Assembly (NCBI GenBank): GCA_001939145.1 | Contig: LSRX01000177.1 | Span: forward strand, 571,981 to 635,980 | From: Symbiodinium microadriaticum | Lineage: Eukaryota; Sar; Dinophyceae; Suessiales; Symbiodiniaceae | Direction: 5' to 3' | DNA: 64,000 nucleotides | Shown: in pieces, positions 49,083-60,234 of the stretch | Position numbering within the stretch: the first letter of the stretch is position 1 | Layout of the letters: each line of letters opens with the position of its first letter | Position numbers and translations under genes: made by a program | The notes under the pieces: generated by a model | The model's database searches: none | What the model was told of the DNA's origin: nothing | The model's input: the letters and a program-made list of their open reading frames with translations, nothing else

Positions 49083-49607
49083 AGCACTTGGGGCCATATA
49101 TCCTTCGTTTGAGGGTACAGAGCAGGTCCCGGCAAGCTCAGAAGAAAAAATACCAAAACCATGTCTATTCCTCACAAGAAAAGAACCGCTTACGGGTTTC
49201 GGGTTTCGGGTTTAGCCTGATTTTCCTGATGAAAATTCATTATTAAGCACTCATAGACGCGTTCACACAAAGTCATAGGATCCGAACCTTGGACATACAT
49301 ATCACATACATTGACGATGAATTACAGTGTATAGTACATACATCCTATCCAAAACCCACAACGCACTAACAACTAACTTAACCACAACAACCAACGTCCA
49401 AGAGTTCTTGTAAGACCCTTCGTGACACCCTTACTGGAAACCTTTATAAACCATCCTGTAGGCGGTCTGTGGACCCCCTTGATCCCTATGAGCCCGAAGC
49501 CCTCCACCGTATGAGCCCTGAGCCCAAGCCCTACACCCTACAAAACCCTAAACCCTCTAAAGCCGTGAACCCTCTAGACTCTATACCTTAAACCCTCTAT
49601 AAACCCT

Positions 49608-49665
49608 ACCTATAATCTCCATTGTAGTTCCGTTGTGGGGTTACCTTTTAGGACCCTTAAATACC
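49608..49665 (+). mobile_element. MITE family B variant, cut by the assembly join
   Basis: CCTATAATCTCCATTGTAGT onward, interrupted by N at 49666. The same sequence continues at 54237-54294 and beyond. Confidence 0.7.
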
Positions 49666-49666
49666 N
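49666..49666. other. single N joining two overlapping contigs
   Basis: The 77 bp before it recur at 54218-54294 and the 4,551 bp after it recur at 44418-48968, so the two sides are the same locus. Confidence 0.93.
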
Positions 49667-50615
49667 ACTCCCTGGGGTTTGGGGTTTAGGGTTTAGGGTT
49701 CTTGAGTTGTTGATCCGACCTTTTGCCGAGCAGGGACGCTACGAAGAGCTCAAGTATGCTGCCGAAAACAATCGGATAGATCTTGAGTTTCTCTTGAGGG
49801 AGCCGCAAGATCCGGATATGGTGGACGCCACGGGTTGGTCCTGGTCTGCACTGCATGGAGCATGCTACTGGAACTCGGTTGGAAGTGTGGAGCTCTTGAT
49901 CGAAGCGAGAAGTGATCTAAACATGGCGTCTCAGTACTCTCCCCTACGTCTTCCTGATACTGGAGCTACGCCATTGATCATCGCTGTGGACAGGGGTCAC
50001 CACCGAATTGCGCAACAGTTGCTTGAGGCGTCTGCGAACGCAGATGCAAGAACTGCCGGGGGCGTGACAGCTTTGTCTCTTGTTGCAGGGAAGGGGCCAT
50101 CGGTTGCTACAGTGCGCACCGTGCAGCTGCTGATCCAATCCGGGGCAACTGTCCTTGCACATGAAGGTTTTCAAAGAACACCCTTGCATGCAGCCGTGCA
50201 ATCTGGCCACTGCGCCGTGGTAGAAGCCCTGCTTGAGGCCCGGTCAGCCGTAAATGCCTTGAGTCCTGAGGGCTTAAAACCCTTGCAGATAGCCTTTTCT
50301 CGGGGTGATATTGATTGCGACTTGCTGGGCTTGCTTCTGCGACGCAGTGCTGATGTGACGGAGGTTGTGAGGGACGGTGGACTGCATCTGACAGCCACGC
50401 GTGCGCATGTTGGTGCCCTGCAGCAGTTGCTTGAGGCACGAGCCGATGTGAACAGACGTGACAGCTCTGGAAACACAGCATTGGGCCTGGTCCGGCAACA
50501 GTTGAGCGGCTTAGAAGTTGAAATCGAGCGGTTCAGGGTAGCTCAAGAGGTCTTGTTGAAAGCTTCTCGAAACACCGCGGATGAGGAGAGACATGGCGAG
50601 ACCGACCACCCTTGA
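49667..50615 (+). pseudogene. 5'-truncated second copy of the ankyrin ORF (assembly duplicate)
   Basis: Identical to codons 71-385 of the gene at 44209 but lacking the first 70 codons, because the sequence begins at the N. I interpret it as the same gene assembled twice, not a biological pseudogene. Confidence 0.85.
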
Positions 50616-53600
50616 TGCATGGTTGCTTTCCTTCTACACTCCCATGCAGTGCCTCTGAAGAGGTTTCCATAGGAACCTACAGATTAAGTACTTATGTGTA
50701 TTCTACCGTACTCATACTCTACATGGTTGGGTATTTCACAATCTTCGATCACTTGCTTCGGATGCGGGGGAGGGACAAGAGCGTGGACCTCTTCACAGAG
50801 CGCAAGCAACCGAGACTAACAAGTTAACAAGTCTATCGGTACTTCGTCCTGAGCGTTCTATATAGTTTGAGTTGAGTCTATACCGTCTATAAGGCATGCC
50901 GAAGAGATGAAGAATCTGGGGTTCAGAAGGATTTTCCTGCTTGGTAATGGCATCCGCACTCCGACTCTGGAGGCATTGGCTTTGGAAGGACTATCCGGTG
51001 GCTGCAGATCTGTCGACTGTGGTGGGTGTATAAGGGTACCTCTAGAGTGTATGGGAGGAGCACGTCTGTTGTAAACCATATAGTTTTTAATAGCTGCACA
51101 TGAATATTTGGAACTATTGCCGGTTGGGTTCTGAAGAGTTTGGAGATCATTACACTTCGCAATAGTTTCGCACAAACAGTGCCGAGACATCGCTCAAGGA
51201 CGGAATTCGGAATCCGATTGATCCAAGCTGTCGCCGCCAGAATTCACGAATTAGGTTCTTGCCACGCTGCAGCTAGCATGGCCCGTGGTCGAATCAGAGC
51301 TTGTACAGGTTTTGCTCGTTATCCCGCTGAACTCCCCACACGCCTTGAGTATGCCGCCCCAAATCAGTCGATACACGGATTTAGGGTTGAAGCCTGCCCC
51401 CACTCATCAATAGGCCCTTTACAGATTAGAGCCATTCGACCTGGAAATTCCTGTAGCACAGTTATGTTCAATCCTGGTGAGCTGTAGCTGTTCATAGGCT
51501 GCGGGTGCTTTAAGGGTCGCTGCACCTTGGACATCGCACGCTTTGCGACGCCAAAGGAGAGGAGTGAAATGAGGTGAAAGGCATCATTTGCTGCTTTCTG
51601 CTTGTCCAGGCTAGCTCGTCTTCTCTGGAGAGGGAATCGGGCTTTCGGATTTGTATCTGGAAGTTTTCACAAGGGCGCTCAGCTAGGTTGAGCATAGCTA
51701 GAGCATCCCTGATTAAACTCTAGGGGCCCTATAACGAACCCTAAACCCTAAACCCAGCCATCAGGTGATTCAGCCTCTTCTTCGGTTTCAAAGCCCCAGG
51801 CCCGAAATAATTACTTGGAAGTCCCGGGTTAACCTTTGCGTCTCCACGGTCCCACGCTCTGCAACCCCCTATCCCAAGAGCCTACCACCCGACTCCCGCA
51901 TGGAGCAAAAATACGAGGGGACTGTGTTAACCCAGTAAGCCCTAAATTATTAACTCCACCTCAAACCCTAAACCCAGTACCCAGTAAACCCTCAATTATA
52001 AACCCCAAAACCCTAACATTTGTAGAACACTGCACGTATGAGAGATTCTACGAATTCCCAAGCCCGAGTCCAATTTATTCAACTCTAAGCCAGGAAAACG
52101 AACACCCCCCGAGCCACAAGGCCGGTCTAGGCCTCTAGCATTACCTAAGGGTAGGGTCTAGGGTTTAGGGTTTAGGGTTCAGGGTTTAGGGGGGTCCATG
52201 TGGCCAAATAGTATATACATTGGCCCTAAAGCCGTAAAGTATTTGAATCGGGACCACTTTATAAGGCCAAGGTATAGCTATACCATTTGGGTAAGTGAAC
52301 CCTTAAACCCTAAACTCCCATGGTGACCTTATAGAACCCTGAGGGATAACCTTCCCTTCCCCAGATGGGCATCCGTGCGCTTCGGCGTCTCACGGCAGCT
52401 GCAGCGACTCTCCGGCGTGCGGCGCATCGAGGACGTTGGGGGGGAATCTTTGGTTGCCAGGGGGACTTCATGGTTGGGAAGGGGTTTTGGGGTTTAGAGT
52501 TTATAGGGCTTAGGGTTCAGGGTTTAGGGTTGGCATAATGCAGTGCTTTTGTATGCGAGCTACTTTCCAGAGACTATGCAAACCTACTCGTAGTTTTTGC
52601 AGGGTCTCAAGAACAGCCTTTAATGATTGTAAGCTGAGAAACTCAGTAACCTTTGGTAGTTTGTGGTATGTGCAGGTCAGGTTTTTGGGCTATTTGAGGA
52701 TGTTCAGCACTCGCAGTTGCCTTCTCTCTCGCTCTCGGTCTCCTTCCTTGCCTTCGCGTTTATTTCTATCTCTGTCTCTCTCTCTCTCCGATCTCTCTCT
52801 ACTCCTCGTCTTTCTCACCTTCTGAATGCGTTTCTCGCAGTTGTATTCCGACCCTCCCTCCCTCAGGGCGGGCTTTGGGGTTGTTTTGGATTCCCCAGAG
52901 AGCCCAATACCCCTTAGTTAAGGAACATACCTTCAATTCTCGGGGCCTTATTATTAAATTATGATGTAAGGCATGTTCCTTATAGTTAAGGGGTATTGGG
53001 CGCTCTGGGTCTCTGAGAGGCATGCCTCCGCCTTCAGCTCACGCTTTAGGGGCCATGCAGGAACCCGCTTGACCGTTATCAAGCTCGTGCACCCCATTTC
53101 GTTTGGTTTCTGGGTTCGGCATTCGAGGCGGACGCGGCAGGTAGAGTTTTTGTCAGTACGATCAGTGTTCTGCAAGATGTAGACTCTAGGCTTCACTTGT
53201 GTTCCGTGATGTAGAGGCCCTAAGAAGTAGAACAGGGTTTAGGGGTATATTATACTATAACTAGAAGAAGTTTAAGGAACCTCCAATATAGTATTGGCAA
53301 TTATTTAGGCCCCTATATTCGAGATACGCACTCTAGTTTGTGCAGTCTCCGGGTGTATGATACCCTAAACCCTAAACCTTAAACCCTAAACCCTAAACCC
53401 CTAAACCCAAAACCCTAAACCCCAAAACCCTAAACGCGGGCTTCTCGGTTGCCCGCGCTTGGAACTATCTCGTCCGCAGGTCACCGGCGAGGCGATTGGC
53501 CGTTCTGCGTGGTTTTGGATTAAGTTTGGCAGGGTTTAGAGTTTAAGGTTTAGGGTTTAGGGTTTGGTTTGGATTGGTAGCGAATGGTCAAGCATCCTCG

Positions 53601-54217
53601 ATCCTCCAATGTGGGTGTTCGATGTACCTAGTTTTCGTACCTAAGTCGCGATGCGAGGCGCGGACCGCTTCAACTCAGAACTCAACGCTAGGCCACATGC
53701 TCCCCATGCCGAGGCCTGTATACCTGAAGTACTGAGCATCCCCTCCAGGCTTTCCTAGGAACCCAAGACCCTAAACCCCCAAACCCTGAACACTGTTTAT
53801 GACAGACTTCCATAGAAGTTTGCGTGAATCTCGACCAGAAGCCGTCACGCCCGCCAGCATGGGTGGCTAGGGTTTAGGTTTTAGGGTTTTCGAGTGTATG
53901 GCATGGAGTGTTTGCAGTTTGCCATGGTTCCCTGGGCTGCAGGTTAAAACCCCTGCAATTCCTAAACCTCAAACCCTTAACCCTCCCTTAAAGACGAAAT
54001 GAACCCTAAAAGGGTTTAGGGTTCATATACCATATAGGGATTTTAGGGCTCCTACTTTTAAGGGTCATTTGGTCCTTAAGGTCCTAACCCCTAACCTCAA
54101 GCAGGCCGGGAGTGTCCAATGTACGCCCTTACAAGGGGGAACAATCCTCAACGCCCTAAACCCCAAAACCCGAATTTTTGATTGAGCCTAGGCCCTCCGT
54201 CTAGCTTCTGTCATGTA
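49667..54217. repeat. 4,551-bp block, copy 2
   Basis: Second copy of 44418-48968, appearing identical on reading. Every feature in copy 1 recurs here 5,249 bp later. Confidence 0.95.
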
Positions 54218-54483
54218 TAAACCCTCTATAAACCCTACCTATAATCTCCATTGTAGTTCCGTTGTGGGGTTACCTTTTAGGACCCTTAAATACCCTTAAC
54301 ATAGATTTGCTTAAACCCAAAAAGGAACTGAGACTACCGTATAAGCTACCATAACCTATTTTTGTTGTAGGTTCTTATTACAAAGCCTAGTACGGAATTT
54401 ATAGGGACCCTACAAAAAGTAGGTTTTGGTAGGTTAAGTTACAGGTAAACCCTTGAGAGGCCGCGCAGACCTTTCCCCTGCAG

Positions 54484-54804
54484 CCGCTTCGGCGGCTTGG
54501 TGCCGACTGCGTGAGGCCCTTCGAAAGACTTATATAGAGCTTACCCAGAGAGCCCTTTAAGGAATATACCTTAAATTATAGAGGCCTTAGTATTATTATG
54601 ATTTAAGGTATATTCCGCAATTAAGGGGTATTGGGTTTTCTGGGTAGGAGCCGGTGCTATGAGCACATGCACCGTGCATGGTCAAGAGAGGTCGGAGCAC
54701 GCGTCGGAGATATGACTCTTGGGACTTGGGAATATCAGCAGTTAAGCTTGTCTGACCTGCAAGCACCATCAACCACACTGAACTTCTCCTACATGCGAAA
54801 GTGA
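54484..54804 (+). CDS. candidate two-exon gene end spanning a MITE intron (54484-54510, 54648-54804)
   Basis: Exon 1 (27 nt) sits between the strong acceptor GACCTTTCCCCTGCAG and the donor GTGAGG; the compatible frame reads RFGGLVPT. Exon 2 begins right after the MITE end TTTTCTGGGTAG, completes an Ala codon and reads RCYEHMHRAWSREVGARVGD, then TWEYQQLSLSDLQAPSTTLN and a TGA at 54802. The intron (137 nt) is a family A MITE plus about 32 bp. Function unknown. Confidence 0.52.
54543..54645 (+). mobile_element. MITE family A, copy 6 (fills a candidate intron)
   Basis: ACCCAGAGAGCCCTTTAAGG left and TTGGGTTTTCTGGGT right. Its right terminus plus AG is the proposed 3' splice site. Confidence 0.85.
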
Positions 54805-55139
54805 TCCGAAAGGCAAGATCCGAATTGTTTTTGCGAGTGATGCTTCTGAGGTGATCCTTTTAATGTGCACCGGCTGTGGCTGCTTCAGGATTTGAGCATT
54901 TCTTGGGGGTGACCATGTGCTACTACAGCAGTACCGAAGTACTACTGAGTTGCTTCTGCACTAGATACTCGTAACGTACTACTACTGCACTGATGTACTT
55001 TGCTACTACTCTTCCGGGGCGGGTGGTCTTGGGAGCACAAGGGGATCTCACAGTTCAGAATTCAAGAAAATCTTTGGTGGTGGGAGGGAGAAACACTATG
55101 CAACGTTAACAGACAAGTCTGTAAACAACATTTACCTGT

Positions 55140-55140
55140 A

Positions 55141-55179
<39 letters not shown>

Positions 55180-55200
55180 GTATACACACACACACATTTT
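55140..55200. repeat. AT / AC dinucleotide microsatellite
   Basis: (AT)14 followed by interrupted AC. 54810-55140 is unique sequence with a weak open plus frame only. Confidence 0.95.
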
Positions 55201-55269
55201 CCGCGTGACAGTATGTATATGCATGTGTCAGTATGTACACGTACGAGTCTACATGTGCATACAAAACAG

Positions 55270-55345
55270 CAAAAGGATTCACAAGAGGTGCCTACCTGCC
55301 TGTGTGAGGTGCTTTTGGGCAAAGAGACGGACGAGTTGAGACCGC
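55270..55345 (+). CDS. candidate exon
   Basis: Follows GCATACAAAACAG in phase 0: QKDSQEVPTCLCEVLLGKET, then DELRPHN before a CCCTAAA array (55350-55445). Confidence 0.38.
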
Positions 55346-55839
55346 ATAACACAAACCCTAAACCCTAAACCCCTAAACCCTAAACCCCTAGACCCTAAAC
55401 CCTAAACCCCTAGACCCTAAACCCTAGACCCTAAACCCTAAACCGCATGGACCCTGGAAGGTTAAGCCCTGTCAAGACCTTTCAAACGAAACCTTGTCAA
55501 GTTCCAATTGCCAACAACAACTCATGAACCCCATATTTAACCCTTTCATGAGGTCTTGTACTAGTCCTGAACAAACACTTCTTCTTCCCGTGCGCGATCC
55601 CAGACAAGAGTCTTTACAATAGCCAAAGAAAGAACACTTCTAAAATGGCTCAAACTCCTGTATGCCAATGAAAAGCAGAGACCCTGAACATCCCTTCAAC
55701 AAACCTTCGTCCCTTTTTGACTGTGAAGTCTCTTATAATGCAAAATATGCATTGAACCCCAAAGAAGGCAAACAACCCTAAATCCTTGACCCCTGAACCC
55801 TAAAGCCTAAACCCCAAAATCCTAAACTCTATAAGCTGT

Positions 55840-55930
55840 ACCCATAGGCCCCTAAGTAGTTCCTTTTGGGGATTACCTTATAGGATTCTAAATATAAACC
55901 ACAAAAAGGAACTACTTAGGGGCTATGGGT
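55840..55930 (+). mobile_element. MITE family B, copy 9
   Basis: ACCCATAGGCCCCTAAGTAG left and CTACTTAGGGGCTATGGGT right. Confidence 0.88.
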
Positions 55931-55935
55931 ACTGT

Positions 55936-56050
55936 ACCCAGAGAACCCAATACCCCTTAATTAAGGAATATACCTTAAACCATAGTCATACTAAGGCCCC
56001 TGTACTTTAAAGTTATATTCCTTAATTCAGGGGTATTGGGCTCTCTGGGT
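55936..56050 (+). mobile_element. MITE family A, copy 7, 5 bp after a family B copy
   Basis: ACCCAGAGAACCCAATACCC left and GTATTGGGCTCTCTGGGT right. Only ACTGT separates it from the preceding MITE. Confidence 0.9.
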
Positions 56051-56059
56051 ACGATGAAG

Positions 56060-56106
56060 ACGACCAGCCGGACAGACATCACTTGGATGGTTGGCCGACT
56101 CACAAG
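56060..56106 (+). CDS. candidate exon directly after a MITE pair
   Basis: Follows GGTACGATGAAG and ends at a consensus GTGCGG. One frame reads DQPDRHHLDGWPTHK, another TTSRTDITWMVGRLT. The upstream intron would be the B+A MITE pair. Confidence 0.42.
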
Positions 56107-56212
56107 GTGCGGGTTTAGGGTTTTAGGGTTTTAGGGTTTTAGGGTTTAGGGTTTTAGGGTTTTAGGGTTTTAGGGTTTTAGGGTTTAGGGTTTAGGGTTT
56201 AGGGTTTAGGGG
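56107..56212 (+). repeat. TTTTAGGG / TTTAGGG array
   Basis: About 13 clean units, mostly the 8-mer TTTTAGGG. Confidence 0.92.
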
Positions 56213-56480
56213 CAGCATTTTACGCGGGCGGCATTCTGCACATGCCGCCGCACTTTCAAACCCGAAGCCCGAAACCCCAAACACCCTGAGTACTTAAAGC
56301 CCCAAACCTGAAACCCTAAACCCCAAACACCCTAAACACCCAAAACCCAAAACCTTAAACCCTTAGACCCTTAAACCCCAAACCTCAAACACAAAGCCCT
56401 TAAACCCTAAGCCCTTAAACCCAAAACCCCAAAACCCCCAAACCCCCAAACCTGAAACCCTAAACCCGAGCAAGGCCTAC

Positions 56481-56560
56481 CTCGTGAGCATTGGCGAGTA
56501 TGGTCGAAACCTGGGCCAAGCTCGGCGCCGTCTCAACTCATTGGAGGTCAGGGCTTCGAT
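56481..56560 (+). CDS. candidate exon, strand uncertain
   Basis: Plus: KAYLVSIGEYGRNLGQARRR then LNSLE before GTCAGG. Minus (56536-56481): TT plus exactly 18 codons ETAPSLAQVSTILANAHE between TCCAATGAG and GTAGGC. Both are good. Confidence 0.4.
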
Positions 56561-57029
56561 AGGCCTTTACTGTAGGGTTTAGGACTTTAGGTTTTAGGGT
56601 CCAGGGTCTAGGGTTTAGAGTTTTGGGTTTGGGGTTTCGGGTTTATTCCTGAGCTTAGGGCTTAGGGTTTTAGTGCTTAGGGTTTGGGGTTTGGCGGTTA
56701 GGGTTTCTTTAGGGTTTGGGATTTCCTCTAAGGGTTTCTCGAAAGGGTTTTCTTTACAGGCGTTCTCTAAGGGATCTGTATGGTTCAGGTTTTAAGGGTG
56801 TACCGGAACCCGCAAGAGCCTACCATATAAGGAGCCGCAATAAAGGAATCCTATCGAAAAATATAGGTCATTTAGGGTTCAAGTAGGGTTTAGGCCTTCA
56901 GGGTTCGAATTCCAAGATATGTGGCAATGATAGCTCTACCTACGTAAATGAACAACCGAAGGTAGCTTTAGATGTTAAAGGCTCTAAAATATTGAAGGCC
57001 CACCAGGGTACTTCAGACACTTAGATCCC

Positions 57030-57088
57030 TAAACCCCTAAACCCTAAACCCTAAACCCCTAAACCCCTAAACCCTAAACCCTAAACCC
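57030..57088 (-). repeat. CCCTAAA / CCCCTAAA array
   Basis: Eight degenerate C-rich units. Confidence 0.88.
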
Positions 57089-57176
57089 CGACTTAGTCCC
57101 CTGATCCTCTAGGTGACGTTCCTGTGGCCCTGAGCCCGCACAGGGCCCCCGCACAACGGTCCGAATGCCTCAGGCT

Positions 57177-57288
57177 TGCGGGTCCATGTACCCAAATAGT
57201 ATTTACTTTGGCCCCAAAGTACCCAAATAGGGACTACTTTAAGGCCAAAGTATGTCTACTTGGGTACATGGACCCTTAGGGTCAGGCT
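57177..57288 (+). mobile_element. MITE family F, copy 4
   Basis: GGGTCCATGTACCCAAATAG left and CTACTTGGGTACATGGACCC right. The best-preserved family F copy. Confidence 0.88.
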
Positions 57289-57711
57289 TGAGGCAGTGTA
57301 GGGGTCGGATTATGTTGTAAGTATAAGGTCCCCATTACTCAAGCCATGATTGAGGGTGTTTGGGGGTTTAGGGGTTTAGGATTTAGGGTTTAGGGGTTTA
57401 GGGTTTAGGGGTTAGAAGGCATGCTCAAAGCTGTTTTCTAAGGGGCGTCTTAAGGCCTATTGAGACAAAAGTAGCTCCACAGACCGTCATCCTAGGGGGC
57501 TTTGAGGCACGTTACATCCAGCCCGCTATGTTGCTATGTCCTCAGCCTCCTCCTGGCTTCAGGTTTAGGGTTTCCTTTGAAACTCTAGTAAATTAGAGCC
57601 CAATTCTTTAGGGTATCGGGGGTGGGAACAGCCAGTACAATTACTCCCTTAAAGGCCCTATTATGAATATACCAAAAGCTCTAGGACCCCCCAAACATTC
57701 CAAAAGCCACA

Positions 57712-57903
57712 TTGGACTTGTTAATGCCTGTATACTGTGGCGTTGTCGCGACTTTAGCATGGAATCCTGGAGGAATTTCGGTTAAGGCATCATGGTGTGA
57801 TCAGGGTTTATGTGCACGGGGTTTAAGGCCAGGGAGGGAGTATGGGTCATATAATCTCCGCACGGTTCCTATACATGAATACATCAGGGTAGTCCCCAAC
57901 TGA
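57712..57903 (+). CDS. possible coding segment
   Basis: Open 63 codons: LLMPVYCGVVATLAWNPGGI, then a basic stretch and TVPIHEYIRVVPN to a TGA. No splice context. Unrecognised. Confidence 0.33.
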   Translation: MDLLMPVYCGVVATLAWNPGGISVKASWCDQGLCARGLRPGREYGSYNLRTVPIHEYIRVVPN

Positions 57904-58032
57904 ACACGTTTTACGAATAATTATACAGCCCCCACACATATGTGAAGCTTTACAGAACCAGAAGGAACCACAACAAGCCCGATTTTGCGATTTACACAAC
58001 ACCCTGTATCATGATCCGAGTTTTCTTGACAG

Positions 58033-58110
58033 GCTGAGTTCCAGCAGCGTTATCAACGTGACCTGTGCCGCTCTGTTCGCCAGGAGCCTGCGCGAGATTG
58101 GAAGAACAGG
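58033..58110 (+). CDS. candidate 26-codon exon
   Basis: Exactly 26 codons, EFQQRYQRDLCRSVRQEPAR within them, between CCGAGTTTTCTTGACAG and GTTTCG. Charged helix-like; a family D MITE sits 42 bp downstream in the putative intron. Confidence 0.57.
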
Positions 58111-58151
58111 GTTTCGGATTTGGGATTTTGGGGTTCAGGATTTCCATACCA

Positions 58152-58252
58152 TGGGACTTTCCGAAAATTGGGGTACCTTATTTTGGTGTCCTTATAATAA
58201 GGATCCTACTATTTAGGGTACTATATTAGGGTTCCCTATTTTCGGAAATCCC
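58152..58252 (+). mobile_element. MITE family D, copy 2
   Basis: GGGACTTTCCGAAAATTGGG left and CCTATTTTCGGAAATCCCC right. Confidence 0.82.
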
Positions 58253-58419
58253 CATGTAACCAGCTAGGAACTTACATTTGGATGACTGGAGCCCTGGGGG
58301 GAGTCGAACTGAAAAGACTTGTGAGCTAATTGTTCTTCAACCCCATTTATTCGAGAGCCCCTTAAGCCCTTAACCGTCGCCAACACTTAGCTTGAGAGGC
58401 GCCAAGATTTTCCTAAGCC

Positions 58420-58902
58420 CTAAACCCGAAAGTCGTTAATAGGGTTTAGGGTTTGGAACCGTGCAGAAGGGTTGCTGCCACGAAGGGTGTCAACAGAGTG
58501 GTCTTCCTCAAAGGTATGATTTGCTATGTACAGACACCCCACAAAGGACGGCGTTGCCTGTCGAGGTAGCTGATAGCCCATATTTAGGAATGTAGGAACG
58601 CACCATAGCCTATGCAAATATCTCACTATATAATGCAATCCATTTCCTTGATTCCTGATTTTAGGCTGCTGCAGTCTGTGGGAATATGCAAGATCCTGCG
58701 GCTGACAGTTCCTCACAGGGAGTGGAACTCTTGCTCTGGTATAGAGGCCTGAACAATTGGAATAGGGATTGGTGGTCTGTTGCAGTATAAGGATAATCAG
58801 CAACCCCAAGAACAATATTGGTACCGAACTATGCATTCTTGTCCATATCTCTTTATCTTGTCGTTTTGTTGCCTGAGATTTGTAAGTTCGCCATAGCACC
58901 AC
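58420..58902 (-). CDS. possible 160-codon gene or exon with a membrane segment
   Basis: ATG-initiated minus frame. Residues about 27-42 (SVPILFLGLLIILIL) are a clear hydrophobic helix after a basic N-terminus. The rest is polar with Cys and ends FQTLNPINDFRV in telomere-like sequence. Length and the membrane segment are the support. Confidence 0.38.
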   Translation of the reverse strand: MVLWRTYKSQATKRQDKEIWTRMHSSVPILFLGLLIILILQQTTNPYSNCSGLYTRARVPLPVRNCQPQDLAYSHRLQQPKIRNQGNGLHYIVRYLHRLWCVPTFLNMGYQLPRQATPSFVGCLYIANHTFEEDHSVDTLRGSNPSARFQTLNPINDFRV

Positions 58903-58959
58903 AACTCTCGACCCCGACTTTTCATTTTAAGGGTTACTACTGGTGTTGAGTTGTCATGA

Positions 58960-59237
58960 CCATGACTGCTGCTGCCACGGCTGCTACTACGGCTACGGCT
59001 GCTTAGCTACTGCTGCAGCTACTGCTGCTCCTGCGACTGCTGCTGTTCGTGCTCCCGTTCATGTGGGTGGTGCTGCCGCTGCGACTGCTTGACACGGAAT
59101 GCGACGCCCTGAGCCCTCGATCTGTGGCCGTAGATCAGGGGACACAGCGTGCTCGTAGAGATCCGGAGGATCTGCTGAAGGCGCCTTCTGTCCTTTCCCT
59201 AAGATGCCAAATAGCCCGCAGTAGGCACCATTTTTGA
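58960..59237 (+). CDS. candidate exon with poly-Leu signal-anchor-like start
   Basis: A CTG/GCT-rich stretch (58960-59060) gives LLLQLLLLLRLLLFVLPFMW in one frame, followed by LSPRSVAVDQGTQRARRDPE and DLLKAPSVLSL. It may be signal anchor plus exposed segment, or merely a GCT microsatellite read in frame. Confidence 0.36.
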
Positions 59238-59346
59238 CTTCAGACCCCAAAGTAGGTACTATTACTATCTGTATACTTGGACTCTTTTTGTTGACTAGTC
59301 TGAGAAGGGAGTTTTGACGGGATCCTGTTGGATTTTGGAGCCATGG

Positions 59347-59511
59347 AACCCCTCAACCCTAAACCCTAAACCCTAAATAAACCCTAAACCCTAAACCCTA
59401 AATAAACCCTAAACCCTAGTCCCTGGTCNAACCCCTCAACCCTAAACCCTAAACCCTAAATAAACCCTAAACCCTAAACCCTAAATAAACCCTAAACCCT
59501 AGTCCCTGGTC
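59347..59511. repeat. 82-bp CCCTAAA block duplicated across a single N
   Basis: 59347-59428 and 59430-59511 are identical, with N at 59429. Units are CCCTAAACCCTAAATAAA. Confidence 0.93.
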
Positions 59512-60029
59512 CCGACAACCCCAAGCCCTAAGCCTCGTCTTAGAAACCCTGGCTTCCCCCTAAACCCTACAACCCTAAACTCTAAACCCTGAGAAACCTC
59601 TAAACCCCTCAACCCTAAACCCCTAAACCCCTTAACCCTAAACTCCTCAACCCTTAACCCTAAACCCCTAAACCCCTCAACCCCTCAACCCTACTCTGGC
59701 TTCCCTGTGTGTGTGTGTGTGCGTTTGTTTTGTGAAGCCTTGGGCTGTGTGCTTAGGATTTCGAGCCTTGAGGTCGGCAAATTCAGGACTTGGACTTGGG
59801 GTTTAGGGTTGACCAAAGACTACACCACATGCCCTACAATGCCCGATGTGTGAATCCTGGAAAGACTGACTAACTAAAGCTGGTGCCTCCACTCTAAGGG
59901 TCCAAGTAGTCCCCAATTAGGGCTTTTGGTGCCTAGAAAGGCCCGCAAGGCCCTAAACCCTAAACCCTATACCCTATAAGCCCTATAAACCCTGTAAACA
60001 CTAAGCCCTAAACCTAACACGGCCCGAAA

Positions 60030-60113
60030 GACTCATAATCACGAGTACTGGACCCCAAGTGCCTCTGTTTTTGGAAGTGCCTTGGGCCCTGGAGCTTACA
60101 AAAACGAATCCGC
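60030..60113 (+). CDS. candidate exon ending at a MITE
   Basis: Reads LIITSTGPQVPLFLEVPWAL, then ELTKTNPRP, up to the left end of a family A MITE. No GT donor, but GCGACC could be a GC donor. Confidence 0.42.
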
Positions 60114-60114
60114 G

Positions 60115-60234
60115 ACCCAGAGAACCCAATACACCTTAATTATGAGAATTATACCTGAAATTATAGGGGCCAGGGGCCTTATTATTATGATTTAAGGTCT
60201 ATTCGTCAATTCAGGGGGTATTGGGTTCTCTGGG
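60115..60234 (+). mobile_element. MITE family A, copy 8
   Basis: ACCCAGAGAACCCAATACAC left and GGTATTGGGTTCTCTGGGG right. Confidence 0.87.

Noticed and set aside
44209-54217. A genuine tandem gene duplication of the ankyrin locus
   Set aside because: Copies appear identical, begin at a lone N, and the sequence before the N recurs after copy 2. This is a contig overlap signature.
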